64,000 bases of DNA from Phycisphaeraceae bacterium (lineage in GTDB: Bacteria > Planctomycetota > Phycisphaerae > Phycisphaerales > UBA1924). A program made the translations under genes and the position numbers. Numbering within the stretch: the first letter of the stretch is position 1; every line of letters starts with the position of its first letter. The stretch covers positions 1,736,001 through 1,800,000 of the forward strand of contig JAHBXF010000001.1 in the NCBI GenBank assembly GCA_019636615.1, given 5' to 3'. Shown piece after piece: positions 53,022 to 61,575 of this stretch. The notes under the pieces are model-generated. The model saw only the letters and a program-made list of their open reading frames with translations. It was not told the DNA's origin and ran no database searches.

Positions 53022-55667
53022 TTACACGCACTCGCCTGCTTCCCACGCAACGAAGAAGACCTCCACATCGTTGCCGTCGACACCGCCATCGCGGTTGACA
53101 TCGGCGGTTTCATCGGCGGATTCCCAGGCGAGGAAGAAGGCTTCGACATCGCCGCCATCGACCCCGCCGTCTTGGTTGAAGTCTGCGGGGCAGTAGGTCT
53201 CGATGGTGACCTGGGCGGCGGTGCTGGTTACCTCGCCGCAGGAGTTTGAGAAGATGATGGTGTACTCGCCTGCGTCGGAGAGTTGCGTGTTTGTGATAGT
53301 GAGTGTGGCGGTGGGGTTTGCGGTGGGGGAAGGGAGTGCGCCGCTCGCACCGCTGACGATGCCGCCGCCGGGGGATGCGCCGCCGGGGCCATCGGTAATG
53401 GGCACACCATTGCGCTGCCATTGGAAGGTGACCGGGCCATTGAAGTCGTAGCCCGAGGCACAGGTGGCCGAGATGGTGAGTGTTTCACCTGCATCGAGAG
53501 ATTTCGGAAGAGGTTGACGAGCAACCCACGGGATGCCGGTGTCGGTCCAGCGGGCGAAGTTGCTGGATGGAATACCGCCGGCTGCGTAGAAGCCCCCCCC
53601 CGCGAAGATCTCGCCGCTGGCTAGGAACGCGAGAGCGTTCACCCGGGTTTCAATGCTGTAGTTGATCATTCCAGTCCCCAGAGGGGCCCATATGATTCCA
53701 TTCCAGCGAGCTATGCGGCTGGCCGCGACGCCTCCGGCTGACGTGAAGATCCCAGCTGCGATAAGGTCGCCGCTAGGGTGAAGGGCGAGGGCGAGTACGC
53801 CCCCCCCGTTCACCCCCGACCCTAGCGGGGCCCAAGATGAGCCGTCCCATCGGGCGATGCTGTTGACCGTAACGCCTCCGGCTGTCGTGAAGCCCCCGCC
53901 CGCGATGAGGTCGCCGCTGGGGAGAACGGCAAGGGCGTTCACTACGGGGTTCACAGCACTGCTCACCCCCGTCCCCATCGTGGCCCACGACGAGCCATCC
54001 CAATGTGCGATGTAATTCGCTTGCAGGCCCCCGGCGATGAAAAACGATCCACCCGCGACGAGGTCGCCGTTCGGGAGAACGGCGAGGGCGCGTACGCCCC
54101 CGTTCAACCCTGACCCTAGCGGGACCCACGACGAGCCATCCCAACGAGCGATGCGATTGAGCACGCCCAGGCTGGTGTAAAACGATCCACCCGCGACGAG
54201 GTCGCCGTTTGGGAGAACGGCAAGGGCGCGTACGCCCCCGTTCAACCCTGACCCTAGCGGGGCCCAAGATGAGCCGTCCCATCGGGCGACGTGGTTGACC
54301 GTAACGCCGCCTGCTTCGCTGAAGGAGCCGCCAGCCACGAGGTCACCGTTCGGGAGAACGACGAGGGCGAATACGGTGCCGTTCATTCCCGACCCTAATG
54401 GGACCCACGAAGAGCCTTCCAAGCGGGCGATCCGGTTGACTGTCTCCTCCCCGGCGGTAATAAATTCTCCCCCCACGATAATGTCGCCGCTTGGCATTAC
54501 AATGAGTGAGTGCACATTTCTGCCAATCCCCAAACCAAGCGGTGACCACGATGAGCCGCCCCAACTGGCGATGCGGTTGACAGTCACTCCGCCAGCGCTA
54601 GTGAAGTGGCCCCCGGAAACGATGTCGCCGCTGGGCAATACGGCGAGGGCAAACACGGTGTGGTCCATTCCCGACTCCATAGGCGTCCACGACGAGCCAT
54701 TCCAACGGGCTATGAAGAGAGAGGCCTCGTTGTCTGCGTTGTGGAAGCCACCCCCCGCGACGAGGTCCCCGTTCGGCAATACTGCGAGGGCCAGCACAGT
54801 GCCGCTCATTCCCGACCCTAGCGGAGTCCATGACGAGCCGTCCCACCGGGCGATTCGGTTGAGAGTCTCCTCGCCAACGACATTGGTAAAGCCGCCGCCC
54901 ACCACGAGATCGCCGTTGGGCATGAGAGTGAGGGCGTACACGGTGTTGTTCAATCCCGACCCCACCGGGGCCCATGTGGTGCCGTTCCAGCGGGCGATAC
55001 GGTTCGCGGCCACGCCCCCGGCGGTAGTGAATGAGCCCCCTGCGATGAGGTCACCATTTGGTAAGTTAGCGAAGGCGTACACCAAATCGTCCATCCCCGA
55101 CCCTAGCGGGGACCACGACGTGCCGTCCCAGCGGGCGATGCGGTTGACCGTCATGCCCTCGGCCTCGGTGAACCAGCCGCCAGCGATAAGGTCGCCGTTG
55201 GGCCTGACGGTGAGGGCAAACACCCAGCCGTTGGGCCCATCCCCCAAGGAGGACCACGATGAACCGTTCCAGCGAGCGATGTAGTACGCGGCCACACCAC
55301 CGGCGGAGCTAAAGAAGCCCCCCGCGACGAGGTCGCCGTTGGGCATGACGGCCAGGGCATGCACTGCGTCATCCATCCCCGTCCCTAGCGGGGACCACGA
55401 CAACCCGTCCCAACGGGCGATGCGGTTGACCGCTATGCCCCCGGCGGTAATAAAATTCCCACCGACGACGAGGTCGCCGTTTGGCATGACAACGAGTGTG
55501 CGTACGGTGCCGTTCAGCCCAGGAGGGACGTCCTCCAGGCTGCTCAGCCATCGCCCGTCGCATTGCGCGTGAGCAAGGCTTGGAACCAGAAGGCCCACTA
55601 CAGACACCACCAGCAAAGAGAAGAAGGTGAGCAGGCGAGAAGCGGATGTTGAAGAGGTTTGGTACAT
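53022..55667 (-). CDS. Secreted delta-60 repeat beta-propeller protein with Ig-like domain and GC-type dockerin tail
   Basis: 881 residues from the ATG at 55667, which gives a clean signal peptide (LLTFFSLLVVSVVGLLVPSLAHA). I count 14 repeats of about 47 residues of the form 'xxTVxALAVLPNGDLVAGGxFTxAGGVxVNRIARWDGSSWxPLGSG' in part, the delta-60/Kelch-like pattern. An Ig-like domain ('VTFQWQRNGVPITDGPG', 'DAGEYTIIFSNSCGE') precedes the dockerin-like tail 'CPADFNQDGGVDGGD...DVNRDGGVDGND...AGECV'. Repeats 10 and 11 are nearly identical in DNA. It is a paralogue of the protein at 61576. Probably surface-attached or released; ligand unknown. Confidence 0.87.
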   Translation of the reverse strand: MYQTSSTSASRLLTFFSLLVVSVVGLLVPSLAHAQCDGRWLSSLEDVPPGLNGTVRTLVVMPNGDLVVGGNFITAGGIAVNRIARWDGLSWSPLGTGMDDAVHALAVMPNGDLVAGGFFSSAGGVAAYYIARWNGSSWSSLGDGPNGWVFALTVRPNGDLIAGGWFTEAEGMTVNRIARWDGTSWSPLGSGMDDLVYAFANLPNGDLIAGGSFTTAGGVAANRIARWNGTTWAPVGSGLNNTVYALTLMPNGDLVVGGGFTNVVGEETLNRIARWDGSSWTPLGSGMSGTVLALAVLPNGDLVAGGGFHNADNEASLFIARWNGSSWTPMESGMDHTVFALAVLPSGDIVSGGHFTSAGGVTVNRIASWGGSSWSPLGLGIGRNVHSLIVMPSGDIIVGGEFITAGEETVNRIARLEGSSWVPLGSGMNGTVFALVVLPNGDLVAGGSFSEAGGVTVNHVARWDGSSWAPLGSGLNGGVRALAVLPNGDLVAGGSFYTSLGVLNRIARWDGSSWVPLGSGLNGGVRALAVLPNGDLVAGGSFFIAGGLQANYIAHWDGSSWATMGTGVSSAVNPVVNALAVLPSGDLIAGGGFTTAGGVTVNSIARWDGSSWAPLGSGVNGGGVLALALHPSGDLIAAGIFTSAGGVAASRIARWNGIIWAPLGTGMINYSIETRVNALAFLASGEIFAGGGFYAAGGIPSSNFARWTDTGIPWVARQPLPKSLDAGETLTISATCASGYDFNGPVTFQWQRNGVPITDGPGGASPGGGIVSGASGALPSPTANPTATLTITNTQLSDAGEYTIIFSNSCGEVTSTAAQVTIETYCPADFNQDGGVDGGDVEAFFLAWESADETADVNRDGGVDGNDVEVFFVAWEAGECV

Positions 55668-56511
55668 GATGGAGGTGCTCGGGGGGGGTGGCATAACTGG
55701 TGCGTGTGGTGCTTTGGGCTTACTTTTCGTCGGGGCTCTTGTAGTGCAGGTCGTCGTGATCTGGATAGCTTGCTGGGGGCCCTCGCGCGGAGGGGCCAAT
55801 AGCCAGTATACAAAAAAGTGCCGGGGCATGCAAGGCCTTGGAGCGTGATTTTACCACTTTGTTCGTATCCCCTTGGCCCGCCGAGGTGTAGGCGTTGTGG
55901 GGGGGCGTTCCTGCGCGCTTTCGTGGGGGGTTGGCTCTCTGGCAACTTCTCCAGATTACCAGAGGGGGTACCTATTCCGGGGTGCGTAGGGGGTGCCGCG
56001 CGTGTGGCCGGGTGGCTGGCGAAATGTGGCCGGAGGTGGGCGGGAAGCAAGGGAGCCGATCTGAGATCTGAGATTTCAGAGCGAGGCGCGGCGTCGTTTG
56101 GGGAGAGCGGGCCGCATTCAGCAGGAAGGGCACGGCGTAGGGAGGATGGGGTATCGAGAGCGTTGGGGTGCTCTGAAAGTTCTGCGGCGCTGAGTAGACG
56201 GCCGCGCGGCATGGCGAAGTCGCCATACGCGCAGCGCCCGGCAGAACAAGCAGAAGCGCACAGGCGGGACGCCTCTGCCGCCGGGACGGAGCAGGAGAAC
56301 TGTGCGGTTGTTGGGGAACTCCGCTGCCCCTCCGGGGCAGGATGTTATATATAACGCTTTCCACGGGTTGCGCTTCGGTCGCCTTCCGGCGACCTGCGCT
56401 CCACCGTGTGGCTACATTCGTGCGCCCCTCCGGGGCGAAGAGGAAAGAGGAAAGTAGAAAGTGGATAGAGGGAATAGGAAAGAGGGAAGCGCAAAGAGTG
56501 AAGGAAGAAGG

Positions 56512-56556
56512 GGAGAGAAGGGAGAGAAGGGAGAGAAGGGAGAGAAGGGAGAGAAG
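56512..56556. repeat. Five perfect tandem copies of a 9-bp purine repeat
   Basis: GGAGAGAAG occurs at 56512, 56521, 56530, 56539 and 56548, with one strand entirely purine. Copy number may vary between strains. Confidence 0.9.
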
Positions 56557-56800
56557 GGAGGATGTTACGGAAGGGGCCAGAAGCACAACTGGTCTGGAGA
56601 CCGGGGCCACCAAAGCAGAGCAGCCAGCCAGAAGGCTGGTTCCATCAAGAAGAAGCAGAAGCAGAAGAACATCGTTCAGAGGCCGGTGCCAGCAAGACAG
56701 AAGCAGATGCACACCGGCGCGGAGAAGGGCGCAGCGAGCGCGGTGGGGCAGAAGGAGCAGATGGAGGTTGAGGAAGCGAATGAAGTGCGGGCGCGAAGAG

Positions 56801-56823
56801 AAACGGCCCAGGGTGGGCCGTTT
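56801..56823 (-). terminator. Terminator of the cytochrome c peroxidase gene
   Basis: AAACGGCCC (56801-56809) pairs with GGGCCGTTT (56815-56823); on the minus strand it is followed by CTCTTC. It lies about 50 bases after the stop. Confidence 0.6.
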
Positions 56824-56871
56824 CGTGGAAGGACGTGTGAGGCGTGATTCAGGTGAGTGGGTTCGTGAGAC

Positions 56872-58707
56872 TCACGCACATCCGCCCAGTTCCCAGGCGG
56901 TGAAGAAGGTTTGGAGGTCGGCGCCGTCGATGCCGCCGTCGCGGTTGACATCGGCGGCGTCTTGACCGGCTTCCCACGCGAGGAAGAAGGACTCGATGTC
57001 GGCGCCATCGACGCCGCCGTCGCGGTTGAAGTCGGCCGGGCAGGGTGTGGGGCAGCCGTACGAGCCGCAGAAGAGCGGAACCTGCGCGACGGCGCTTCGG
57101 GCGATGCCGCCTTGCGCGGCGGGGTCTGCGATGAACCACTGGAGGTAGGTGGTTTGTGGCGCGGGGAAGGTTTCTGGCGTGAGGGGCCAGTGCACGGTGC
57201 CCACGCCGGTAGTGCCCGCGGGTGTCAGGGTTGCGAGGATGATGTCCTGGCTGATCTGGCCGTTGACTGGCGGTTGATCGGAGTACGCGAGCCAGGCCGT
57301 GACGCCGGGGCGTGCAGAGTCAAGGCCGACGCGGTATTCGGCGTTGCCGATCATGGAGGGGGACTGCACGATGATGCGTGGGGTGCCGTTGAGACCGGGG
57401 CGAGCGCCGCCGATGAGGGTGGCGCGGTGGTCGGGACGATCGACGAAGAGGGTTGGCTTGTCGAAGGGGTAGGTTTCTGCCGCGACGCGGGGATCGGTGA
57501 GGCCGTTGCGCAGGAAGTCTTCGATGACGACGGCGGCCTGCGGGGGGACGTTGACGAGGGTCATGAGCGGGTCGCGGTTGTCGGGGAACTGGGGTGCTGC
57601 GCCGGGGGCGCGGGCGTAGAAGCGGATGACATCGGTGAGGTTCTGGAACTGGCCGTTGTGCATGAAGGTGCGCTTGAGGCCGACGTTGCGGAGCGAGGGC
57701 ACCTTGAAGCGGCCGCGGTCGTTGATGTTGCCGGTGACGAGTTGGCGGCCGGGGTCTTCGCTCACCGGGCGCAGGCCGATGTTGCGGAAGGACTGATCGG
57801 TGTAGAGGGGGTCGCGGTGGCAGTCGATGCAGCGCGACGCGGTGAAGGCCTGCAGGCCCTGCTGCTGCGCGGGCGTGAGGGCGGTGACATCGCCGGCGGT
57901 GAAACGGTCCCAGGGGGTTTGGTCTGAGACGAGCGTGCGCTGGTAGGTGGCCAGCGCGAAGGCGATGCGGCGGGTGGTGATGGCGCCGTCGCCGAAGGCG
58001 CGGCGGAAGAGTTCGGGGTAATCGGGTTGATCGGCGAGGGCCGAGGCGACGTCGGCGGGGATGTTGGTGGCGAGGTCGAGAGGGCGCACGCGCGCGAGTT
58101 TGTCGGTGAGGGATGTCCAGTCGAAATCGTCGTGAGACATCTCGACGCTGCTGAGCGGTGGCTGCACGGCCTGGCTCTCGAGTGCGCCGCCGCTGACGAT
58201 GGCGACCTGGCCGGTTTGAGGGTCGGTGAAGCGGCTGGTGGCGCGGCCGTCCCAGAAGAGTGAAGGTGCGTATCCGGCGTTGATGGGCGAGTTGGCCGCG
58301 CGGTTGGTGATCTGCGGCTGCAGGGCGAAGATGGGGTCGGGGAGGTAGTCGTTGTGTTCGTCGCTGCGGATCACGCCGGGCGAGCCGAGGATGTCGTCTG
58401 GCGTGTTGAGGATGCCGTCGATGCCGGGGTGACGGGCGATGCGGTCGTCGGCGCCGGCGCGGCTGGGCACGTGGCATGTGCCGCAGGAGACGACGTTGGA
58501 TGTGGAGAGTTGCTCGTCCCAGAAGAGGGCCTTGCCGAGCACGCGTTTGGCTTCGGTGATGGGGTTCTCGGGGGGTTGAGGGACGGGCGGCAGCGATCCG
58601 ACGGCGATGTAGGCGCCGATCAGCAGGCCGCCGATGGTGATGGGAAGGCCGGCGAAGAGGCCGCCGATGGCGGCGCGGCTGGGGAGGATGATGGCTGGGG
58701 AGGGCAT
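56872..58707 (-). CDS. Di-haem cytochrome c peroxidase/MauG-like protein with GC-type dockerin tail
   Basis: 611 residues from the ATG at 58707, with AAGGAAG about six bases upstream. A signal or anchor helix (GLFAGLPITIGGLLIGAYIA, 16-35) precedes two haem c motifs, CGTCH (75-79) and CIDCH (293-297). 'LGKALFWDEQLS' (58-69), 'APSLFWDGRA' and 'FKVPSLRNVGLKRTFMHNGQF' are typical of bacterial cytochrome c peroxidases. They reduce hydrogen peroxide or oxidise substrate in the periplasm. The C-terminal 60 residues are a dockerin-like tail, 'CPADFNRDGGVDGAD...DVNRDGGIDGAD...LGGCA', between which a beta-rich domain is present. An anchored peroxidase of this kind is unusual. Confidence 0.9.
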   Translation of the reverse strand: MPSPAIILPSRAAIGGLFAGLPITIGGLLIGAYIAVGSLPPVPQPPENPITEAKRVLGKALFWDEQLSTSNVVSCGTCHVPSRAGADDRIARHPGIDGILNTPDDILGSPGVIRSDEHNDYLPDPIFALQPQITNRAANSPINAGYAPSLFWDGRATSRFTDPQTGQVAIVSGGALESQAVQPPLSSVEMSHDDFDWTSLTDKLARVRPLDLATNIPADVASALADQPDYPELFRRAFGDGAITTRRIAFALATYQRTLVSDQTPWDRFTAGDVTALTPAQQQGLQAFTASRCIDCHRDPLYTDQSFRNIGLRPVSEDPGRQLVTGNINDRGRFKVPSLRNVGLKRTFMHNGQFQNLTDVIRFYARAPGAAPQFPDNRDPLMTLVNVPPQAAVVIEDFLRNGLTDPRVAAETYPFDKPTLFVDRPDHRATLIGGARPGLNGTPRIIVQSPSMIGNAEYRVGLDSARPGVTAWLAYSDQPPVNGQISQDIILATLTPAGTTGVGTVHWPLTPETFPAPQTTYLQWFIADPAAQGGIARSAVAQVPLFCGSYGCPTPCPADFNRDGGVDGADIESFFLAWEAGQDAADVNRDGGIDGADLQTFFTAWELGGCA

Positions 58708-59030
58708 TGGTTCTTCCTTCGTTACGTGCCGCGTGGTGTAACGGCTCCGCCGGAAGTTGATTGCATGGCGCTGGCGAGAGATTTGCGGACGTAGGGGCGT
58801 GGGGGCAAACAGAGAACGACGGACGTGCATCGCGTGTCGAGCGGATGATTGGAAATGGCGAGCGGGTGGGCGGGACGCAGGTAACCGCGGGCGTGCAAGT
58901 TCGGGTGTGCGGTGGAGGCGGCACGCGGGTTGGGGCGTGGGGGTAGGGAAGGGGGCGATGAGCGCAAGAAAACGGCCCCGGGTGGGGCCGTTGATGGGTA
59001 CGAGATTGATGTGGGAGGGGGCGGGGCGAC
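58708..59030. other. Intergenic region between peroxidase and propeller genes
   Basis: 323 bases containing the terminator at 58968-58992 and the promoter region of the peroxidase gene. No gene is seen. Confidence 0.4.
58968..58992 (-). terminator. Terminator of the short propeller gene
   Basis: AACGGCCCC (58971-58979) pairs with GGGGCCGTT (58984-58992); on the minus strand the stem runs into TTTTCTT. It lies 38 bases past the stop at 59031. Confidence 0.75.
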
Positions 59031-59936
59031 TCAGTCGCAGCCGCCGGCTTCCCAGGCGAGGAAGAAGGTTTCGACATCGCCGCCGTCGATACCGCCGTCG
59101 CCGTTGACATCCGCGCGGGGGACGCCGTCGGACCAGTCGGTGTAGAAGGCTTCGACATCGGCACCGTCGACGCCGCCGTCTTCGTTGTAATCGGCGGGGC
59201 AGAAGGTGCTGCATGTTCCGCCGACATACGCCAGGCCGAGCAGGTTGCCCGAGCCGTTGGAGCCCACGGCGGTGGCGAGGCCAGTGGCGGGGTCGATGGT
59301 GTACAGAATGTCGGTGCTGTTGCAGACGAGGTAGATGGTCTGGTTGTCGTTGTTGTAGGCCAGGCCGTTGGGGTTGGTGGGGCCGGTAAGGGGGCCGATG
59401 AGGTTCACGGCGCCGGTGGCGCGGTCCATGAGGTAGAAAGAGTCTGAGCCGCTGTTGGTGGAGTACATGGTGTTGGTGGTCGAATCGTGGACCAGGTTGG
59501 AGAATGAAGAGAGGCCCGAGGTGCCCACGAGGGTGGCAGCGCCGGTCTGGGTGTTGATGATGTAGAGTCCGTTGTTGTGCGAAGAGGCGCCGTAGAGGGT
59601 GTTGGTGCTGGAGTCCCACTCAAGGCCGTGCATGACGACGAGCGAATCGCCGTAGAAGCCGACGAGCGTGGCCTGGCCGGTGGTGATGTCGAGGGTGAAG
59701 AGAGAGTCGAGGCTGGTTGAGGTGAGGTAGAGGGTGCCGGAAGCGCAGTCGTAGGCAAGGCCGCCGGTGGTGCCGGCGTTGCTGCTGACTGCGCCGAAGA
59801 CGGTCTTGGCGCCGGTGGTCATGTCGATCTCGCTCAGGGCGCGGCTGCTGTCAACAGCGATGAGACGGCCTTGCCCGAGGGCCACCGATGAAACCGCGAG
59901 AAGCGACGCCAGCGCGACCAGATGGTGAACTCTCAT
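59031..59936 (-). CDS. Secreted beta-propeller protein with GC-type dockerin tail
   Basis: 301 residues, with AAGGGG eight bases before the ATG. The signal peptide is MRVHHLVALASLLAVSSVALG. Residues 22-245 hold repeats such as 'SEIDMTTGAKTVFG', 'FTLDITTGQATLVG', 'YIINTQTGAATLVGTSG', 'YLMDRATGAVNLIG' and 'YTIDPATGLATAVG', which form a single propeller of the YVTN/DUF4394 kind. The tail is 'CPADYNEDGGVDGAD...DVNGDGGIDGGD...AGGCD'. The role is likely extracellular binding; no catalytic residues are recognised. Confidence 0.88.
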   Translation of the reverse strand: MRVHHLVALASLLAVSSVALGQGRLIAVDSSRALSEIDMTTGAKTVFGAVSSNAGTTGGLAYDCASGTLYLTSTSLDSLFTLDITTGQATLVGFYGDSLVVMHGLEWDSSTNTLYGASSHNNGLYIINTQTGAATLVGTSGLSSFSNLVHDSTTNTMYSTNSGSDSFYLMDRATGAVNLIGPLTGPTNPNGLAYNNDNQTIYLVCNSTDILYTIDPATGLATAVGSNGSGNLLGLAYVGGTCSTFCPADYNEDGGVDGADVEAFYTDWSDGVPRADVNGDGGIDGGDVETFFLAWEAGGCD

Positions 59937-60254
59937 GTGTGTGCCCCTTGATGTTTTGGAATAGTGATTGAATCTCTCTCCGCGGCGGAGTTGCCGCGCG
60001 ACTGGAGGATGTTACCCCAGTGGGAAGGGGAGATTCGAGGCCGGGGTGCGTCCGAGAACGCGCGGGGGGAAGGGTTGGTGGAAGGGAAAAGGTGGACGGA
60101 AGGCCGGGATGCAGGCGCGCCGCGGTCAGCAGCGTGGAGCGAACTGGCGCGTGCGCATGGGCAGGGGCCGGGTGGGCGGTGAGGAGGGGAAAGGGGTGCG
60201 GGAGAAGAGCCCGCCGCGCTGCGTGCAGCGATCAGTTGCGATGAGAGTCGAAGT
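59937..60254. other. Intergenic region upstream of the propeller gene
   Basis: 318 bases with no gene. A CGCGGC/GCCGCG hairpin (59981-59998) lies in the leader or promoter region of the gene at 59936. No terminator for the gene upstream is recognised. Confidence 0.35.
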
Positions 60255-61064
60255 TCACTCGCAGCCGCCGGCTTCCCACAGGCCGAAGAAGTATTCGACA
60301 TCGCCGCCGTCGATGCCGCCATCGAGGTTGACATCGGCGTCGCAGGCGCCGGTTTCCCACGCGTCGTAGAAGGCTTCGACATCGGCACCGTCGATACCGC
60401 CGTCCTGGTTGAAATCTGCGGCGCAGTCGAAACAGGCGCAGTCGCAGCCTCGCGTGACGGAAACGCTGTCGAGCCCGACGGTCTCGACGACACCCACGCC
60501 GTACTCGCCCGGGATGCGCAGCGCGGCGAGAGAGCCGAGGACGTCGAGCAGATCCGCCTCTGTGACGGGTGCGCCGCTCGTCAGCCCGTGCCGGAATCGC
60601 TCGGCCGTGAGGGGGATGCTGTAGTCTGTCCATGTTGTCCGCGGCATGGGATCGATGCGCGTGACGATGGATGTGCCCCGGGTGCTTGTGAGCACGACCA
60701 CGCTGTCTGTGTCGTTGTTGCTGCGGCTTGAACGCATGGAGTACGTGAGCGTGCCGCCCGCGTACTGCGACCAATCGCCCATGGCGGAGGCGGGGGCCGA
60801 GAAGAAGAAACATCCATAGGAAGGATCAAACTTCTGGATGAAGCCGCCGGGGTTGCCGCCGGTTGGATACCACTCGGGGCCGAAGGTTTGGAGCACCGGC
60901 CCGTATGGTCCGTAACACTGAAGATCGGTGATGAGCCATCCTTCATCGCCGTTGTCGAAGGTCCATGTGATGTCCGCGTTGGCCGGGGGTGTGAGCGCGG
61001 CGAGCGAGGCGCAAAGCGCGAGCGCAAGCACGGAGGTCCGCGGTGTGTGTGTTGAGATTGACAC
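60255..61064 (-). CDS. Secreted laminin-B-like protein with GC-type dockerin tail
   Basis: 269 residues from a GTG at 61064 with CGGAGA seven bases upstream. The signal peptide ends ALTPPANA (about residue 30). 'ITWTFDNGDEGWLITD' starts a domain of about 160 residues like the laminin B/carbohydrate-binding jelly-roll: 'YAGGTLTYSMRSS', 'SVVVLTSTRG', 'TWTDYSIPLTAERF', 'DVLGSLAALRIPGEY', 'VGLDSVSV'. 'CDCACFDCAADFNQDGGIDGAD...DVNLDGGIDGGD...AGGCE' is the dockerin-like tail. Domain matches are by pattern only. Probably a secreted or surface lectin-like protein. Confidence 0.82.
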   Translation of the reverse strand: MSISTHTPRTSVLALALCASLAALTPPANADITWTFDNGDEGWLITDLQCYGPYGPVLQTFGPEWYPTGGNPGGFIQKFDPSYGCFFFSAPASAMGDWSQYAGGTLTYSMRSSRSNNDTDSVVVLTSTRGTSIVTRIDPMPRTTWTDYSIPLTAERFRHGLTSGAPVTEADLLDVLGSLAALRIPGEYGVGVVETVGLDSVSVTRGCDCACFDCAADFNQDGGIDGADVEAFYDAWETGACDADVNLDGGIDGGDVEYFFGLWEAGGCE

Positions 61065-61575
61065 GGGCGGTCTCCGGGACGCGGTGGACTGCCGCGCGAG
61101 GTTGATTGCGTATGGACTTGGGAACGAGGTATCGCTGCGAGAAATAATAGACAGTGAAGCAGGTGAGGCGCATGGCCAGGAAGGCCCGATAGCCGAGCAC
61201 TCCGTTCGAGGGGCGGGTGCGGGGAGGGGGCGTCGCGCGGGGGTGGAGGGCGCAAGGCTACGCGAAACTGGGCGGTGGGTGGTCCGACAGGCTGGGGAGT
61301 AGACTATTCGACGCGCGTGGTACACGCCGCGATGGGCGGGGTGTATGTGACCCACTGGACAGGCGATACCAGGTCATCCTGGGTGATGTCAACAGGTGCG
61401 GCTTGGTCTAAGGACGCGACGGGCAGGGAGTGTCGAGTGCGCGGCTCGCCCCCCGTTGGGACGGAAGGCGAGCCATGCGCGCGGCAAGCGGCAATCGTCA
61501 AGCGGCAAGGTGAGGAGGTGTGCGCGCAGCAGCGATCGTTAGGCGTCGCAAGTCTGATGGCCAGCCCGGTTGCGG
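61065..61575. other. 511-base intergenic region
   Basis: No confident gene. A minus-strand open frame at 61304-61600 ends in an ordinary-looking stretch ('VDITQDDLVSPVQWVTYTPP'), but its start lies inside the downstream gene and its first half looks non-coding. It could be a gene remnant. Confidence 0.35.

Larger units (their letters stand above)
55668..56871. repeat. 1.2-kb non-coding gap with palindrome cluster and 9-bp tandem repeat
   Basis: Four palindromes fall within 115 bases: CTGCCCC/GGGGCAG (56324-56340), GTTATATATAAC (56344-56355), GGTCGCC/GGCGACC (56377-56394) and CGCCCC/GGGGCG (56423-56437). Two more are GGTCT/AGACC (56591-56602) and CCAGCC/GGCTGG (56624-56639). GGAGAGAAG is repeated five times without change at 56512-56556. 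ATCTGAGATCTGAGATTTCAG near 56060 is a short direct repeat. No transposase or credible gene is seen; it may be decayed REP-type sequence. Confidence 0.55.

Noticed and set aside
54295..55284. Plus-strand repetitive open frame with recurring 'PPATRSPFGN'
   Set aside because: It is the antisense reading of the delta-60 repeat array; the repeats force an open frame. The same holds for 62114-62710 and 63416-63955.
56461..56965. Plus-strand Glu/Lys/Arg-rich open frames over the tandem repeat
   Set aside because: The composition comes from the 9-bp purine repeat; there is no start signal or domain, and the frames overlap the peroxidase terminator.
58708..59619. N-terminal 304-codon extension of the peroxidase frame
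   Set aside because: It runs through the neighbouring propeller gene in another frame and is Arg/His/Gln-rich; AAGGAAG before the ATG at 58707 marks the true start.
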